DNA of 64,000 bases from Anaerolineae bacterium. GTDB taxonomy: Bacteria > Chloroflexota > Anaerolineae > Anaerolineales > UBA4823. The position numbers and the translations under genes are program-made. The stretch spans positions 124,001 to 188,000 of the forward strand of contig QOQU01000006.1 of NCBI GenBank assembly GCA_003327455.1, given 5' to 3'. Under the pieces are notes generated by a model that was not told the origin of the DNA, searched no databases, and worked only from the letters and a program-made list of their open reading frames with translations. Shown here in pieces: positions 7,535-15,954 of the stretch. Within the stretch, counting starts at the first letter, position 1; each line of letters opens with the position of its first letter.

Positions 7535-7606
7535 GCCCAACGGTTTACGCCTCACCTGCGCCGCATAGCCAAGCGGAGCAGGGTCAGGTGGAAGCGCCTG
7601 TTGGGC
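7535..7606 (-). repeat. attC site of the DUF4258/YgiT cassette
   Basis: The clearest attC: GCCCAAC (7606-7600 on minus) to GTTGGGC (7541-7535), perfect complements 72 bp apart. Inside are GGCGCTTCCACCTG and CAGGTGAGGCG arms with a short unpaired step, the usual L box asymmetry. Confidence 0.78.
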
Positions 7607-7620
7607 GCACGTGCCCATTG

Positions 7621-7860
7621 TCATAACGAGTAGACGGGCACAAGAACTTCGCGTTCTGCTTTTCGACGACCGCGTAGGCTCTCTTCGATTGTCTTTAGAA
7701 CGTTCGCTGCATAGTAGCGCATACCGCACTGAGTGCATACGCCAGCAGGCACATTCTCAATCAGAACATACTGCCCACGTACTTTACGATGCAGCGTAAC
7801 GCGTCTCTCGACAATCGACCCGCCACAGTATTCACAAGTCTCACCTTCCCAGAAACTCAT
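7621..7860 (-). CDS. YgiT-type zinc-finger antitoxin (MqsA-like N-terminal domain)
   Basis: Two CxxC pairs, CEYCGG near the start and CTQCGMRYY about 30 residues later, flank a VTLHRKVRGQYVLIENVPAGV strand region. This is the YgiT zinc-finger of MqsA-like antitoxins. The start is taken at MSFWEGE because AAAGGAAG sits before that ATG; an in-frame upstream ATG would overlap the previous gene. The C-terminal helix-turn-helix of full MqsA is absent. It follows the DUF4258 gene by 19 bases, forming a toxin-antitoxin pair in one cassette. Confidence 0.82.
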   Translation of the reverse strand: MSFWEGETCEYCGGSIVERRVTLHRKVRGQYVLIENVPAGVCTQCGMRYYAANVLKTIEESLRGRRKAEREVLVPVYSL

Positions 7861-7879
7861 CGTTCTTCCTTTCATCTCA

Positions 7880-8152
7880 TCATTTCGGTTTGTCTTCATA
7901 GACTGTAATTACGCGCACCTTACCGCCCGGGGTAAGGCGGCAAACTATCCCTATGCGACGCCCATCCAGTGCTGAACCTACCACTTCGTATTTGCCTTCT
8001 TTCGGCCATATTTTTCGAATGTTTCCCGTGAGAATACCTTGCTCTACATCATAAATATCAAAGCCGTCTGTGACTGCTTCTTCATCTGCGTGTTCGGTTA
8101 GATAGTACAGACCATTTCGGACAAGCGCTTGGATCTGTTTGATTCGGCTCAA
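7880..8152 (-). CDS. DUF4258 protein, probable toxin of a MqsR-like pair
   Basis: The DUF4258 fold (RelE/MqsR-like) is seen in IQALVRNGLYYLTEHADEEA, DIYDVEQGIL and KYEVVGSALDGRRIGIVCRL, ending in VRVITVYED. A TTG start at 8152 is chosen because GGAG lies 10 bases upstream and because any earlier in-frame ATG would fall inside the attC site or run through it. The product is then 90 residues, typical for the family. A YgiT-type zinc-finger gene follows, which supports a toxin-antitoxin role. RNase activity is inferred only. Confidence 0.75.
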   Translation of the reverse strand: MSRIKQIQALVRNGLYYLTEHADEEAVTDGFDIYDVEQGILTGNIRKIWPKEGKYEVVGSALDGRRIGIVCRLTPGGKVRVITVYEDKPK

Positions 8153-8224
8153 GAATTTTTTTCTCCAACATTCTGCCACAATATTATCCGCCGCTATTGT
8201 AACCCGAAATTGCTTCAATTGTTT

Positions 8225-8293
8225 GCCCAACGGCATGCGTATCAGCCGCACGCGGAGCAAAGCGAAGCATATCGGCTGAGGCACTTGTTAGCC
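8225..8293 (-). repeat. attC site downstream of the PD-(D/E)XK cassette
   Basis: The minus strand runs GGCTAAC (8293-8287) to GTTGGGC (8231-8225), 69 bp. Arms GTGCCTCAGCCGATATGC and GCGGCTGATACGCATGCC form the stem with unpaired bases. Confidence 0.75.
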
Positions 8294-8316
8294 TGCCGTC
8301 TTGGGTTGAAATAAAA

Positions 8317-8844
8317 TCATCCTTTCCAGAACGCCATGTACACCCACTTCGGAAAGTCGTCAGGACTCGTTACGGGTTTCCAGTGCTTTAGCGTGCTTGG
8401 CAATGATTCTACGACTTTGCTCCACTCTCGTGAATCAGGCGCAGGATAGACAAAAGCGATGACCCATTTGCGGTGCCTTGCAATCTCATCCAACTTCTTG
8501 AAATCTCTGATCAGTCCAACTTGGTTATCCCGAAAGTAGAAGAAAAGATCGCGCGGCGTTCCAGCGGCTTGGCTTATGCACAATGCTTTCAATTCGCAAA
8601 GATGTTCTTGCCCTTGAATTTGTATCCTAAAGTCAACCTGCTTCCGCTTGCCATCTATTGGTGATCGAACACTGGCTTCACGATCAAACTTTTCAATCAC
8701 TCGGCTTGCTACAAGTCGGTTAAATAAGACGAGCAACTCGGCTTTGAACCACCCTTCAATACGGCTATCCGCTTTTGCAAAAGCCGTGAAATGCTCTTGC
8801 TTGTCTCGGAACCACTGTGATATGTGAGGAAGCAAGACTTCCAT
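8317..8844 (-). CDS. PD-(D/E)XK-like nuclease-fold protein
   Basis: A 175-residue soluble protein of no recognised family. KRKQVDFRIQIQGQEHLCELKAL (about residues 67-89) matches the PD-(D/E)XK nuclease core: an Asp at the end of one strand (VDF) and E-L-K on the next. An N-terminal helical part and VIAFVYPAPD later would complete the fold. Such proteins include restriction endonucleases and other DNases; catalysis is unproven. It fills one cassette. The ATG at 8844 has no clear ribosome site. Confidence 0.5.
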   Translation of the reverse strand: MEVLLPHISQWFRDKQEHFTAFAKADSRIEGWFKAELLVLFNRLVASRVIEKFDREASVRSPIDGKRKQVDFRIQIQGQEHLCELKALCISQAAGTPRDLFFYFRDNQVGLIRDFKKLDEIARHRKWVIAFVYPAPDSREWSKVVESLPSTLKHWKPVTSPDDFPKWVYMAFWKG

Positions 8845-8874
8845 TGCTGTTCACAGTTCAAGTTGCGAAAGGCA

Positions 8875-8940
8875 GGCCAACGTATTGCGCCTCACCTGCG
8901 CCGCAAAGCCCAGCGGAAAAGCGCCTGGTGTAAGTGCGCC
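8875..8940 (-). repeat. attC-like site downstream of the HhH cassette
   Basis: The minus strand ends in GTTGGCC (8881-8875). The inner CACCAGGCGC and GCGCAGGTGAGGCGC arms match those of the 7535-7606 site. The first box is degenerate (GGCGCAC, 8940-8934). Confidence 0.5.
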
Positions 8941-9504
8941 TTAGCCCGCCGCTCTGCTTGATGGAGACATTAAACTATTGTTTCGATCATACGCCCAAAT
9001 TGCGAGGTCAACTTCCTGCACCGTCCATCCTAACTCACGCGCCAATCGGCGAATCTCACGCAGGTATCGTTTGTAATCCGCCACAGAGAACGTCGTTCGC
9101 TCTTCATCGAATATCTGTCTCCACACTCTGAAATCAACGACCGCGTAGCTTTCAGGAAATACCAGGGCAAGAATTGCGGAAGCTACTGGCACCCCAACCC
9201 CACGAAGTGAGCACAGGATTCCAAGCCGCAATTCAATCTCATACTCCTCATCGGGATGAGTCAAGGATAGGGCTGCTGCTGTAACCGTACGGATCACTTC
9301 CTCCGTATTTGCTTTGAATCGTTCTCGTAATCTTTCATATTGACCGAGCAGTTTCCAACGTAGTATCTCATCAAACTCTTCAAGTGTCAAATACAGTGGA
9401 ACGCGTTTCTGCGGCAGTGTTGCAAACTTCTCTTTGAGACGCTTGGTCTCGGCAAAGTCATCGCTGGAAGTTCTATATGGAATGAGTTGAGCGGCTTCAA
9501 TCAT
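8941..9504 (-). CDS. Cassette-encoded protein with helix-hairpin-helix motif
   Basis: A 187-residue helical protein. LCSLRGVGVPVASAILALVF (about 98-117) is a good helix-hairpin-helix with the GVG turn, followed by YAVVDFRVW, recalling the HhH-GPD DNA glycosylase layout with a conserved Asp. It lacks a 4Fe-4S cluster motif and is shorter than true glycosylases. GGAGGAAAG precedes the ATG well. DNA binding is likely by motif; enzymatic activity is unknown. A similar arrangement is present in the cassette protein at 3956-4555. Confidence 0.6.
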   Translation of the reverse strand: MIEAAQLIPYRTSSDDFAETKRLKEKFATLPQKRVPLYLTLEEFDEILRWKLLGQYERLRERFKANTEEVIRTVTAAALSLTHPDEEYEIELRLGILCSLRGVGVPVASAILALVFPESYAVVDFRVWRQIFDEERTTFSVADYKRYLREIRRLARELGWTVQEVDLAIWAYDRNNSLMSPSSRAAG

Positions 9505-9536
9505 CGTCTACTTTCCTCCACTCCATGCTGAAGGCG

Positions 9537-9605
9537 GGCTATCAGAACCGAGCTCAGATGCACGCGGATCAAGCGGAGCGGCGTCGACTGGATGCAGTGT
9601 TGGGC
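9537..9605 (-). repeat. attC site downstream of the lipoprotein cassette
   Basis: The minus strand begins with a perfect GCCCAAC (9605-9599) and ends GATAGCC (9543-9537, one change from GTTAGCC). TGCATCCAG and CGTGCATCTGAG arms pair. Confidence 0.65.
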
Positions 9606-9611
9606 AGCATT

Positions 9612-10289
9612 TCAAGGAATCACTATCTTCTCTGCAATCTCAGCAGGCAGATCATCATCAAGTTCGATCACCAGCTTCAATTGACCATCTTGTGATCTTA
9701 GAAAGAGTTGCCCTACTGGGACCTCCGCGATAAACTTGCCTTCCTGACACTCGTAGTAACCTACCTTGACAACTACATTTTGGTCGTTATGTTTTTCCAG
9801 AATAAAATCACCGTGAAGGTACACTATTTCAGCCTCAATGCTGGTGGGGGGTTCTTGGTGAGGAAGATAGACTGCAATGTGTGAACGATGTAATCCCGAC
9901 CCCCAGGAGTAAGCGTATGTCAATTCAGGGTTTCCATCAGCATCCAAATCGGTTACGTGCATATGGATTACGCCGTATCCGCCGAAGGAGGCTCCCAAAA
10001 TACTAGCCTGCCCATTGGTAATGGCATACATTTCGGGAAAGCCACCTTGAAGTCTGAAAACTTGGGTGTGTAACCTCCGCCAGATCTCATCAGTGGTGAT
10101 TTCTTCAAGTGGAAACTGCAATGAGGGGTTCATATCGGGATTTAAGTCAAACATCATATCCCGCACCAACACTTCGGCCTCAGCCACCGAAATGCGCTCT
10201 GCCGGTAAACTATCTGCCAGGTCTGATTCGCAGTCGCAGAGTAGTACAGAAGCAAGCAATATTAATGCCAATGCCGTCCTACTCTTCAT
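9612..10289 (-). CDS. Probable secreted or lipid-anchored protein
   Basis: The start is taken at ATG 10289, giving 225 residues that begin MKSRTALALILLASVLLCDC, a signal peptide with a lipoprotein-like Cys. The -1 residue is Leu, atypical for a lipobox, so plain secretion is possible. The upstream in-frame ATG (10334) would start inside or beyond the attI-like sequence. DLDADGNPELTYAY resembles calcium-binding or FG-GAP-like loops, and GASFGGYGVIHMHV precedes it. Mostly beta by composition. Function unknown. It is the first cassette gene at the right end of the array. Confidence 0.6.
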   Translation of the reverse strand: MKSRTALALILLASVLLCDCESDLADSLPAERISVAEAEVLVRDMMFDLNPDMNPSLQFPLEEITTDEIWRRLHTQVFRLQGGFPEMYAITNGQASILGASFGGYGVIHMHVTDLDADGNPELTYAYSWGSGLHRSHIAVYLPHQEPPTSIEAEIVYLHGDFILEKHNDQNVVVKVGYYECQEGKFIAEVPVGQLFLRSQDGQLKLVIELDDDLPAEIAEKIVIP

Positions 10290-10308
10290 AAGCCAATTTG
10301 CTATCTGC

Positions 10309-10321
10309 CGCCCAACTATTG
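10309..10321 (-). other. Second attI-like sequence at the right end of the array
   Basis: The minus strand reads CAATAGTTGGGCG, identical over 13 bases to the site at 6535-6547, and again followed by GATAGC-type sequence. The integron-like repeats stop here. The next gene to the right (rnz) is chromosomal, not an integrase. Confidence 0.45.
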
Positions 10322-10560
10322 TTTGGATCGACATTCTCTTTATAACTGTTTATACCCTGCAACAGTCAAATAAGCATTATTATCGTGTAACAATCCATCA
10401 TTACAGGAATATATTTGTTTTATAACCAACTCTCCCTCAACAGTCAAGAACCAAACAGTCTCCAAATCAGCCTCCCCAACCCCCTCCGTGAATCCTCATC
10501 CTCCCATTCGCAACGCTTAAGGTACAATAACAGCAAATCTCAACGCCGAAAGGGTTGCCG

Positions 10561-11547
10561 TTGTTCGAAATCGTCTTCCTTGGCACGTCTGCCTCCGCCC
10601 CATCCATCCATCGCGGCCTGTCCTCGCAGGTGGTCATCCACGATGAGTACCGCTTTCTGATCGATTGCGGAGAAGGGACGCAGAGACAGATTCTGATCTC
10701 CGGTTTGGGTTTCAAACGCCTCAACCGCATTTTGATCACCCACAGCCACCTTGACCACATTCTGGGCCTGGCTGGCTTGCTCTCGACCTTTATGCGCTGG
10801 GAGACGATCGAAAGCCTGGAAATCTACGGCGGTCGGGCAGCCCTGGAGCGAGTTTCCGACCTGCTCTTCGGCGTTGTTCTGCGCGGTAACCGCCCTCCGA
10901 TGGAGTTGAACCTGATCCCCATCGAGCCCGGCGTGTTCTTCGAGACCGATACTTTCACCATCACCGCCATCCCCACCCAACACCGCGGGGCGGATTGCTT
11001 CGGTTATCTCTTCGAAGAAAAAGCCCGCCGGCCCTTCCTCAATGAAAAAGCCGAAGCGCTCGGCGTTCCGCCCGGACCCTGGCGGCGTGAACTGGTGCAG
11101 GGCAAGAGCATTACCCTGGCAGATGGTCGGGTCATCCATCCCGATCAGGTGCTGGGCGAGGAAAAGCGCGGCACGCGCCTGATCCATATTGGCGATGTCG
11201 GCCGCACCGACAACCTGCTCGAAGTCTGCCGCGAAGCCGACGCGCTGATTATCGAAGCCACCTATCTCGAATCGGAAGCCGAGATGGCCTCCCAATTCGC
11301 TCATCTGACCGCCGCCCAGGCCGCCCAACTGGCCGCCGCGGTGGATGTCAGCCATCTCATCCTGACCCATATCTCGCGCCGCTATCGCGAGCGCGAAGTG
11401 CTGCAGGAAGCCCTGGCTGTCTTTCCCAATACGGTTGTGGCGCGCGATTTCGATTGGTTTCAAATCCGCCACGGAAATTCGCTCAAAAGACAAAACCTGT
11501 TGAAAAACCCCCTGCCCTTCGACCTCGAAGCAGAAGCGGAAGCCTAG
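10561..11547 (+). CDS. rnz: Ribonuclease Z (tRNA 3'-processing endonuclease)
   Basis: A metallo-beta-lactamase-fold nuclease of about 328 residues, the usual size for short-form RNase Z, which removes 3' trailers from precursor tRNAs. Zn ligands appear in THSHLDHILGLAG (~60), further His and Asp in TQHRG and HIGDVGRTD, and the closing LILTHISRRY. The TTG at 10561 is chosen because AAAGGG lies 6 bases upstream; another TTG two codons earlier is too close to it. TACAAT at 10523 may be the -10 box. It is followed within 2 bases by sbcD, so the three genes form an operon. Confidence 0.88.
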   Translation: MFEIVFLGTSASAPSIHRGLSSQVVIHDEYRFLIDCGEGTQRQILISGLGFKRLNRILITHSHLDHILGLAGLLSTFMRWETIESLEIYGGRAALERVSDLLFGVVLRGNRPPMELNLIPIEPGVFFETDTFTITAIPTQHRGADCFGYLFEEKARRPFLNEKAEALGVPPGPWRRELVQGKSITLADGRVIHPDQVLGEEKRGTRLIHIGDVGRTDNLLEVCREADALIIEATYLESEAEMASQFAHLTAAQAAQLAAAVDVSHLILTHISRRYREREVLQEALAVFPNTVVARDFDWFQIRHGNSLKRQNLLKNPLPFDLEAEAEA

Positions 11548-11548
11548 T

Positions 11549-12787
11549 ATGGTCAAAATCCTGCACTTTGCAGACGCCCATATCGACCTGGCAAATTTTG
11601 GTCGGCATGACCCGCAGACCAACCTGCCGTTGCGGGTTCTGGACTTCCTGCGCTCGCTGGATGAGATCGTGGATACTGCCATCAGCGAGCGGGTTGACCT
11701 GGTCTTGTTCGCCGGCGACGCCTTCAAAGATCGCAATCCCTCGCCCACCTTTCAGCGCGAATGGGGCAAACGAATCATGCGCCTCTCGCGTGCCAACATC
11801 CCCACCGTTCTGCTGGTGGGCAACCACGATATGACCCCCGCCCTCGGCCGCGCCCATGCTCTGGACGCCTTTGAGACCTTAGAGGTGCCCTTTGTGCATG
11901 TGATCGATCAGCCCCGCCTGCTCCTGCCCGACCAACTGGAGGGCGTGCCGCTGCAAATCCTGGCTTTACCCTGGCTCTCCCGCTCCCGCTTGATGGCTGC
12001 GCTGAACCTCAGCCCCGCAGAATTGAAAGATATTGACGAAGCTATTGACGCCCGCCTGCGCATGGTTCTGGAGGATTGGTTCAGCCAGCTTGACCCAAGC
12101 CTGCCCACCCTGTTTGCCGCCCATGCCACCGTGGAAGGCGCAACATACGGCGCCGAGCGTTCGGTGATGCTCGGCAATGACCTGCGCCTGGGTCTCAGCC
12201 TGTTGCGCGATCAGCGCCTGGATTATGTCGCTCTGGGGCACATCCATCTCGCCCAGGACCTGAACGCCGGTCGCCATCCTCCCATCATCTACCCCGGCTC
12301 GATCGAACGCGTGGACTTTGGCGAAGCAAAGGACGACAAATTCTTTGTCGTTGCCGAGGTTGAGCGCGGTCAGACCCAGGTGCACTGGCGCAGGCTGACC
12401 CATATCCGCCCCTTTATCGATCTGCGCTGTCGGATTGATTCACCAGTCTCCGCCATGGAACGCATTCTGGCAACCCTGCCGCCCCCCGAACAGTTGCAAG
12501 ATGCCATCGTGCGCCTGCTGGTTGAATACCCGGCTGAAATGAACCCCCTGATCGATGAAGCAACGATTCGCCAGTTAACCCTCAACACGTTCGAATTTCA
12601 CCTCGTTCGCCGTCCGCTCTTCAACAGCCGCGCCCGCCTGCCCGATCATTTGCTGATCAGCAACCTGAGCCCGAAGGAGTTGCTCGAACTGTATCTGCAA
12701 GCCAATCACAGCCAGACGGAAGACATCCAGGCGTTACTCACCTTAGCCGATTCGATCTTTTCGTCCGACGAACAGAGGGAAGGATGA
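11549..12787 (+). CDS. sbcD: SbcD/Mre11-type DNA exonuclease subunit
   Basis: A 412-residue calcineurin-like phosphoesterase. The metal motifs appear in order: D-A-H (residues 9-11), LFAGDAF (~55), LLVGNHD (~95), and ALGHIHLAQ (~229). With SbcC/Rad50 it trims and resects DNA ends and opens hairpins. Its TGA stop overlaps the ATG of sbcC, which signals translational coupling and complex formation. Confidence 0.92.
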   Translation: MVKILHFADAHIDLANFGRHDPQTNLPLRVLDFLRSLDEIVDTAISERVDLVLFAGDAFKDRNPSPTFQREWGKRIMRLSRANIPTVLLVGNHDMTPALGRAHALDAFETLEVPFVHVIDQPRLLLPDQLEGVPLQILALPWLSRSRLMAALNLSPAELKDIDEAIDARLRMVLEDWFSQLDPSLPTLFAAHATVEGATYGAERSVMLGNDLRLGLSLLRDQRLDYVALGHIHLAQDLNAGRHPPIIYPGSIERVDFGEAKDDKFFVVAEVERGQTQVHWRRLTHIRPFIDLRCRIDSPVSAMERILATLPPPEQLQDAIVRLLVEYPAEMNPLIDEATIRQLTLNTFEFHLVRRPLFNSRARLPDHLLISNLSPKELLELYLQANHSQTEDIQALLTLADSIFSSDEQREG

Positions 12788-15390
12788 TTCCGGTTCTCTT
12801 ATCGATTCGCGGTTTTCTCTCCTACCACCAACTGACCGAGATAGACTTTTCCACCATCGATGTCGCCTGCATCTCCGGCGCAAACGGCGCCGGCAAATCC
12901 AGCATTTTCGACGCCATCACCTGGGCGCTTTTCGGCATGGCCCGCAAAACCGATGAGACCATCATTCACTCTCATCCAGAGGTCGAGGCTGCCGAAGTGG
13001 CGTTGATCTTCGAATACGAAAACGCCCTCTACCGCGTCCAGCGCACTCGCCCCAAAAACGCCGCCACCCGCCTGGAGTTTCAAATCGCTCAACCGGAAAC
13101 CGTCCCGGAGTTTCTGGACAGCGCCTCCGTGCAGCAAATTCGCTGGCGCAGTCTGAGCGAACGCACGCTTCGCGATACCCAGGCCATCATCCGCAAGATT
13201 CTGCGCCTGGATTACGATACGTTTATCAATGCCTCTTTCTTTTTACAGGGCAAAGCCGATCAATTCACCACCCAAACCCCCACCAAACGCAAAGAAATCC
13301 TGAGCAGTATCCTGGGATTGGAAATCTGGGAGGAATACCGTCAACGCGCCATCGAGCAGCGCAAAAACGTTGAGCGTCAAATCGAGCTCATCGACCAGAC
13401 CTTACAGGAAATCGAAAGCGAACTCAGTGAAGAAGAAGCCCGGCGGGAGCGACTCAAAAAAATCGAAAACCAGCTCAGCGAAGTTCAACAACAACGCCAG
13501 GAACAGGCTGAACGGGTAGCCCTCTATCGCCAGCAGCTTGCCACGCTGGCGGAACAAAAGCGCAGTCTGGAAGCTCTCCAGAAACAGGTCGAAACGACCG
13601 AGAAAGCCGCCCAGGAGGTCAGCGAGAGATACCAGACCCGCCAAGCGGAACTGGCGAGCTATCAGGAATTGCTCGACCGCGCCGCTCAAATCGAAGCCCG
13701 TTATCAACAATACCAGAGCGTAAAAGCACAACTCGAAGCCTTTGAGCGCACCCTGTTATCCTTTGCAGACCTGGAGAAACGGCTTCAAGCGTTGCAAGCC
13801 GAGCTGAACGCCCAGCGCGCTCTCCTGCAGCAGGAACAGAGCCATCTCGAAGAAAAGGGGCAACGCGCCGCCATCGCCAGTCAAAACCTGCTCGCTTTCC
13901 AGCAAGAGATTGCCAGCCTGCAAGCCCAGCAGGAAACCCTGGAGGCTGAGCTTGCCCGCAGCCTCCAGGCGGAAGGGGAAAGCCAGCAACTGAGCACACA
14001 GATTAACGATCTGAAAGGACAAAACAAACACCTCTACGATGAGATGAAAAAACTGCGCAACCGCATCGATACCCTGCAAGCCGAAACGGTCAGCGCCACC
14101 TGTCCACTCTGCGGACAGCCGCTTTCCCCGCCTGAGCGTCAAAAGCTGATCGAATCTCTGGAAGTGGAAGGCAGGCAACGCAAAGAGCAATACCTCGCCA
14201 ACCAGACCCAAATCCAGCAGTGGGAAGAGGCTCTGACTGCCCTGCAAAAGCAGAGCCAACTGCGCCCCCAACTCGAGAAGTCCCTGCGCCATATCGAAGG
14301 CGAACGGGAAAAATGGGCGACAAAGTTAAAGAGCGAAGAGGAAGTGCTGCAAGACTGGCAGCAGAACGGTCTGCCTCGCCTGCAAACCATCCAGGCTGAA
14401 TTGCAAAGCGACTCCTTCCTGCCCGAAGTGCGTCAAAAAGTGCAGGAGATCGAAGCGCAAATCCAGGGGCTCGGCTACGACCGTCAGGCGCATGCTCAGG
14501 CACGCCAGGCGGAAGAAGAACTGCGCAGCGCAGTTGAAGAATATCAAACCCTGTTGCAAGCCCGTGCCGTCCTGCCTCCCTTGAGCCGCGAACTGGAAGA
14601 ACTAGAAAAACAACAGCAAAGCCTGCAAGAACAACGCGCCAGCCTGTTGCAGGCATGGCGTTCCGCTCAGAGCCTGGTCGAACAGGCAGAGAAAGCCGCC
14701 CCAGACCTCGCCTCAGCCGAGCAAGAGCTGCGGCGGCTGGAAGAACTGGAAAGCGAGTGCAACCGTCAATTAGGCGCTGCCCGCCAACTGGTTGAGGTGT
14801 TGAAAGACCTGAAAAAGCGCGCCCAAAAACTGCGCACCGAGCGCACCGAGAAAGCCACCCTGGTCGCGCGCTATAAAATCCTCGAGCGCGCCTTTGGCAA
14901 AGATGGCGTTCCAGCCCTGCTCATCGAACAGGCACTGCCGCAAATTGAAGAACGCGCCAATCAGATTCTCTACCGCCTGAGCGACGGGAAGATGAGCCTG
15001 CGGTTCAACACCCAGGCACGCTATAAAGACACGCGCCGCCAGGATTTGCGCGAGACGTTGGAGATTCAAATCAGCGACTCGAATGGCACGCGGGATTATG
15101 AACTGTTCTCCGGCGGCGAAGCCTTTCGGATCAACTTTGCCATCCGCCTGGCGATCTCCGAACTGCTTGCCCACCGCGCCGGAGCGCGTTTGCAAACGTT
15201 GGTCATCGACGAAGGCTTTGGCTCTCAAGATGCGCAGGGACGCCAACAACTGATCGAAGCCATCAACCGCGTGCGCGATCAATTTGCCAAAATTCTGATC
15301 ATCAGCCACCTCGATGAGCTGAAAGACGCCTTTCCCAACCGCCTGGAAGTGGAAAAAACGCCCCAGGGATCGACCGTTAGATGGATATAA
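12784..15390 (+). CDS. sbcC: SbcC/Rad50-type SMC-like ATPase
   Basis: An 868-residue ABC/SMC ATPase. Walker A GANGAGKSS lies at 32-40. Two long Gln/Glu-rich coiled coils (about 180-430 and 455-710) flank the zinc-hook CPLCGQPL (440-447). The ABC signature LFSGGEAFRINFA is near 775, and Walker B LVIDEGFGSQD near 808. The length is between archaeal Rad50 (~880) and E. coli SbcC (1048). It tethers DNA ends and gates SbcD. Heavy GC-rich codon bias gives long open antisense frames, which are not genes. Confidence 0.93.
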   Translation: MIPVLLSIRGFLSYHQLTEIDFSTIDVACISGANGAGKSSIFDAITWALFGMARKTDETIIHSHPEVEAAEVALIFEYENALYRVQRTRPKNAATRLEFQIAQPETVPEFLDSASVQQIRWRSLSERTLRDTQAIIRKILRLDYDTFINASFFLQGKADQFTTQTPTKRKEILSSILGLEIWEEYRQRAIEQRKNVERQIELIDQTLQEIESELSEEEARRERLKKIENQLSEVQQQRQEQAERVALYRQQLATLAEQKRSLEALQKQVETTEKAAQEVSERYQTRQAELASYQELLDRAAQIEARYQQYQSVKAQLEAFERTLLSFADLEKRLQALQAELNAQRALLQQEQSHLEEKGQRAAIASQNLLAFQQEIASLQAQQETLEAELARSLQAEGESQQLSTQINDLKGQNKHLYDEMKKLRNRIDTLQAETVSATCPLCGQPLSPPERQKLIESLEVEGRQRKEQYLANQTQIQQWEEALTALQKQSQLRPQLEKSLRHIEGEREKWATKLKSEEEVLQDWQQNGLPRLQTIQAELQSDSFLPEVRQKVQEIEAQIQGLGYDRQAHAQARQAEEELRSAVEEYQTLLQARAVLPPLSRELEELEKQQQSLQEQRASLLQAWRSAQSLVEQAEKAAPDLASAEQELRRLEELESECNRQLGAARQLVEVLKDLKKRAQKLRTERTEKATLVARYKILERAFGKDGVPALLIEQALPQIEERANQILYRLSDGKMSLRFNTQARYKDTRRQDLRETLEIQISDSNGTRDYELFSGGEAFRINFAIRLAISELLAHRAGARLQTLVIDEGFGSQDAQGRQQLIEAINRVRDQFAKILIISHLDELKDAFPNRLEVEKTPQGSTVRWI

Positions 15391-15400
15391 GGAGGCTGCA

Positions 15401-15868
15401 ATGTTGTCCTTTGATCAAGCCGATCGTAAGCTCACCCAATGGATGGCTCGCAATGGGATTCTCCTCCTCCGCCTCAGTGTGGGCATCATCTTCCTTTGGT
15501 TCGGCGTCCTTAAATTCTTTCCCGGTCTCAGCCCGGCAGAGGATCTGGCTGCCAGGACGATTGTCACCCTCTCGTTCGGTCTCCTCTTTTCAAGAACCGC
15601 CGTGTTGATTTTAGCGGTCTGGGAGTGTCTGATCGGTCTCGGTCTGATCAGCGGGGTTTTCCTGCGCGGCACGCTCTTTCTGCTCTGGATGCAAATGGCG
15701 GGCACGATTACCCCGCTCTTCCTTTTCCCCAATGAGTGCTTTGCGGTCATCCCGATTGCCCCCACCCTGGAAGGACAGTACATCATCAAGAACATCGTCC
15801 TGATTTCGGCTGGAATCGTCATCGGCGCCACCGTGCGTGGCGGTCGTCTGACCGCCGAACCGTCGTGA
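15401..15868 (+). CDS. DoxX-like integral membrane protein
   Basis: A 155-residue protein with four predicted membrane helices (about 20-38, 57-78, 83-103, 123-141). LRLSVGIIFLWFGVLKFFPG is the typical first helix of the DoxX/DUF417-like group, with a Lys-Phe exit. AAGGAGG precedes the ATG. The family is linked in other bacteria to redox or thiol stress, but no function is proven. It starts 11 bases after sbcC, so co-transcription is plausible though functionally unrelated. Confidence 0.7.
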   Translation: MLSFDQADRKLTQWMARNGILLLRLSVGIIFLWFGVLKFFPGLSPAEDLAARTIVTLSFGLLFSRTAVLILAVWECLIGLGLISGVFLRGTLFLLWMQMAGTITPLFLFPNECFAVIPIAPTLEGQYIIKNIVLISAGIVIGATVRGGRLTAEPS

Positions 15869-15954
15869 AGGTTTAGATGATCCCCTTGCGATAAGTTAAT
15901 AGGGTAAATTTCTCATCGTTGAGGTTGATGCCTGCCGTTTTCAATTTGTGATTG

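Noticed and set aside
7535-7606. Cassette palindromes as Rho-independent terminators
   Set aside because: They lack T-runs, have conserved RYYYAAC/GTTRRRY ends and asymmetric unpaired bases, and recur after cassette genes only.
10540-11748. 402-codon minus-strand frame opposite rnz and sbcD
   Set aside because: It lies antisense to two clearly conserved genes, has low-complexity Gly/Gln-rich sequence with no family features and no ribosome site. It mirrors GC-biased codons.
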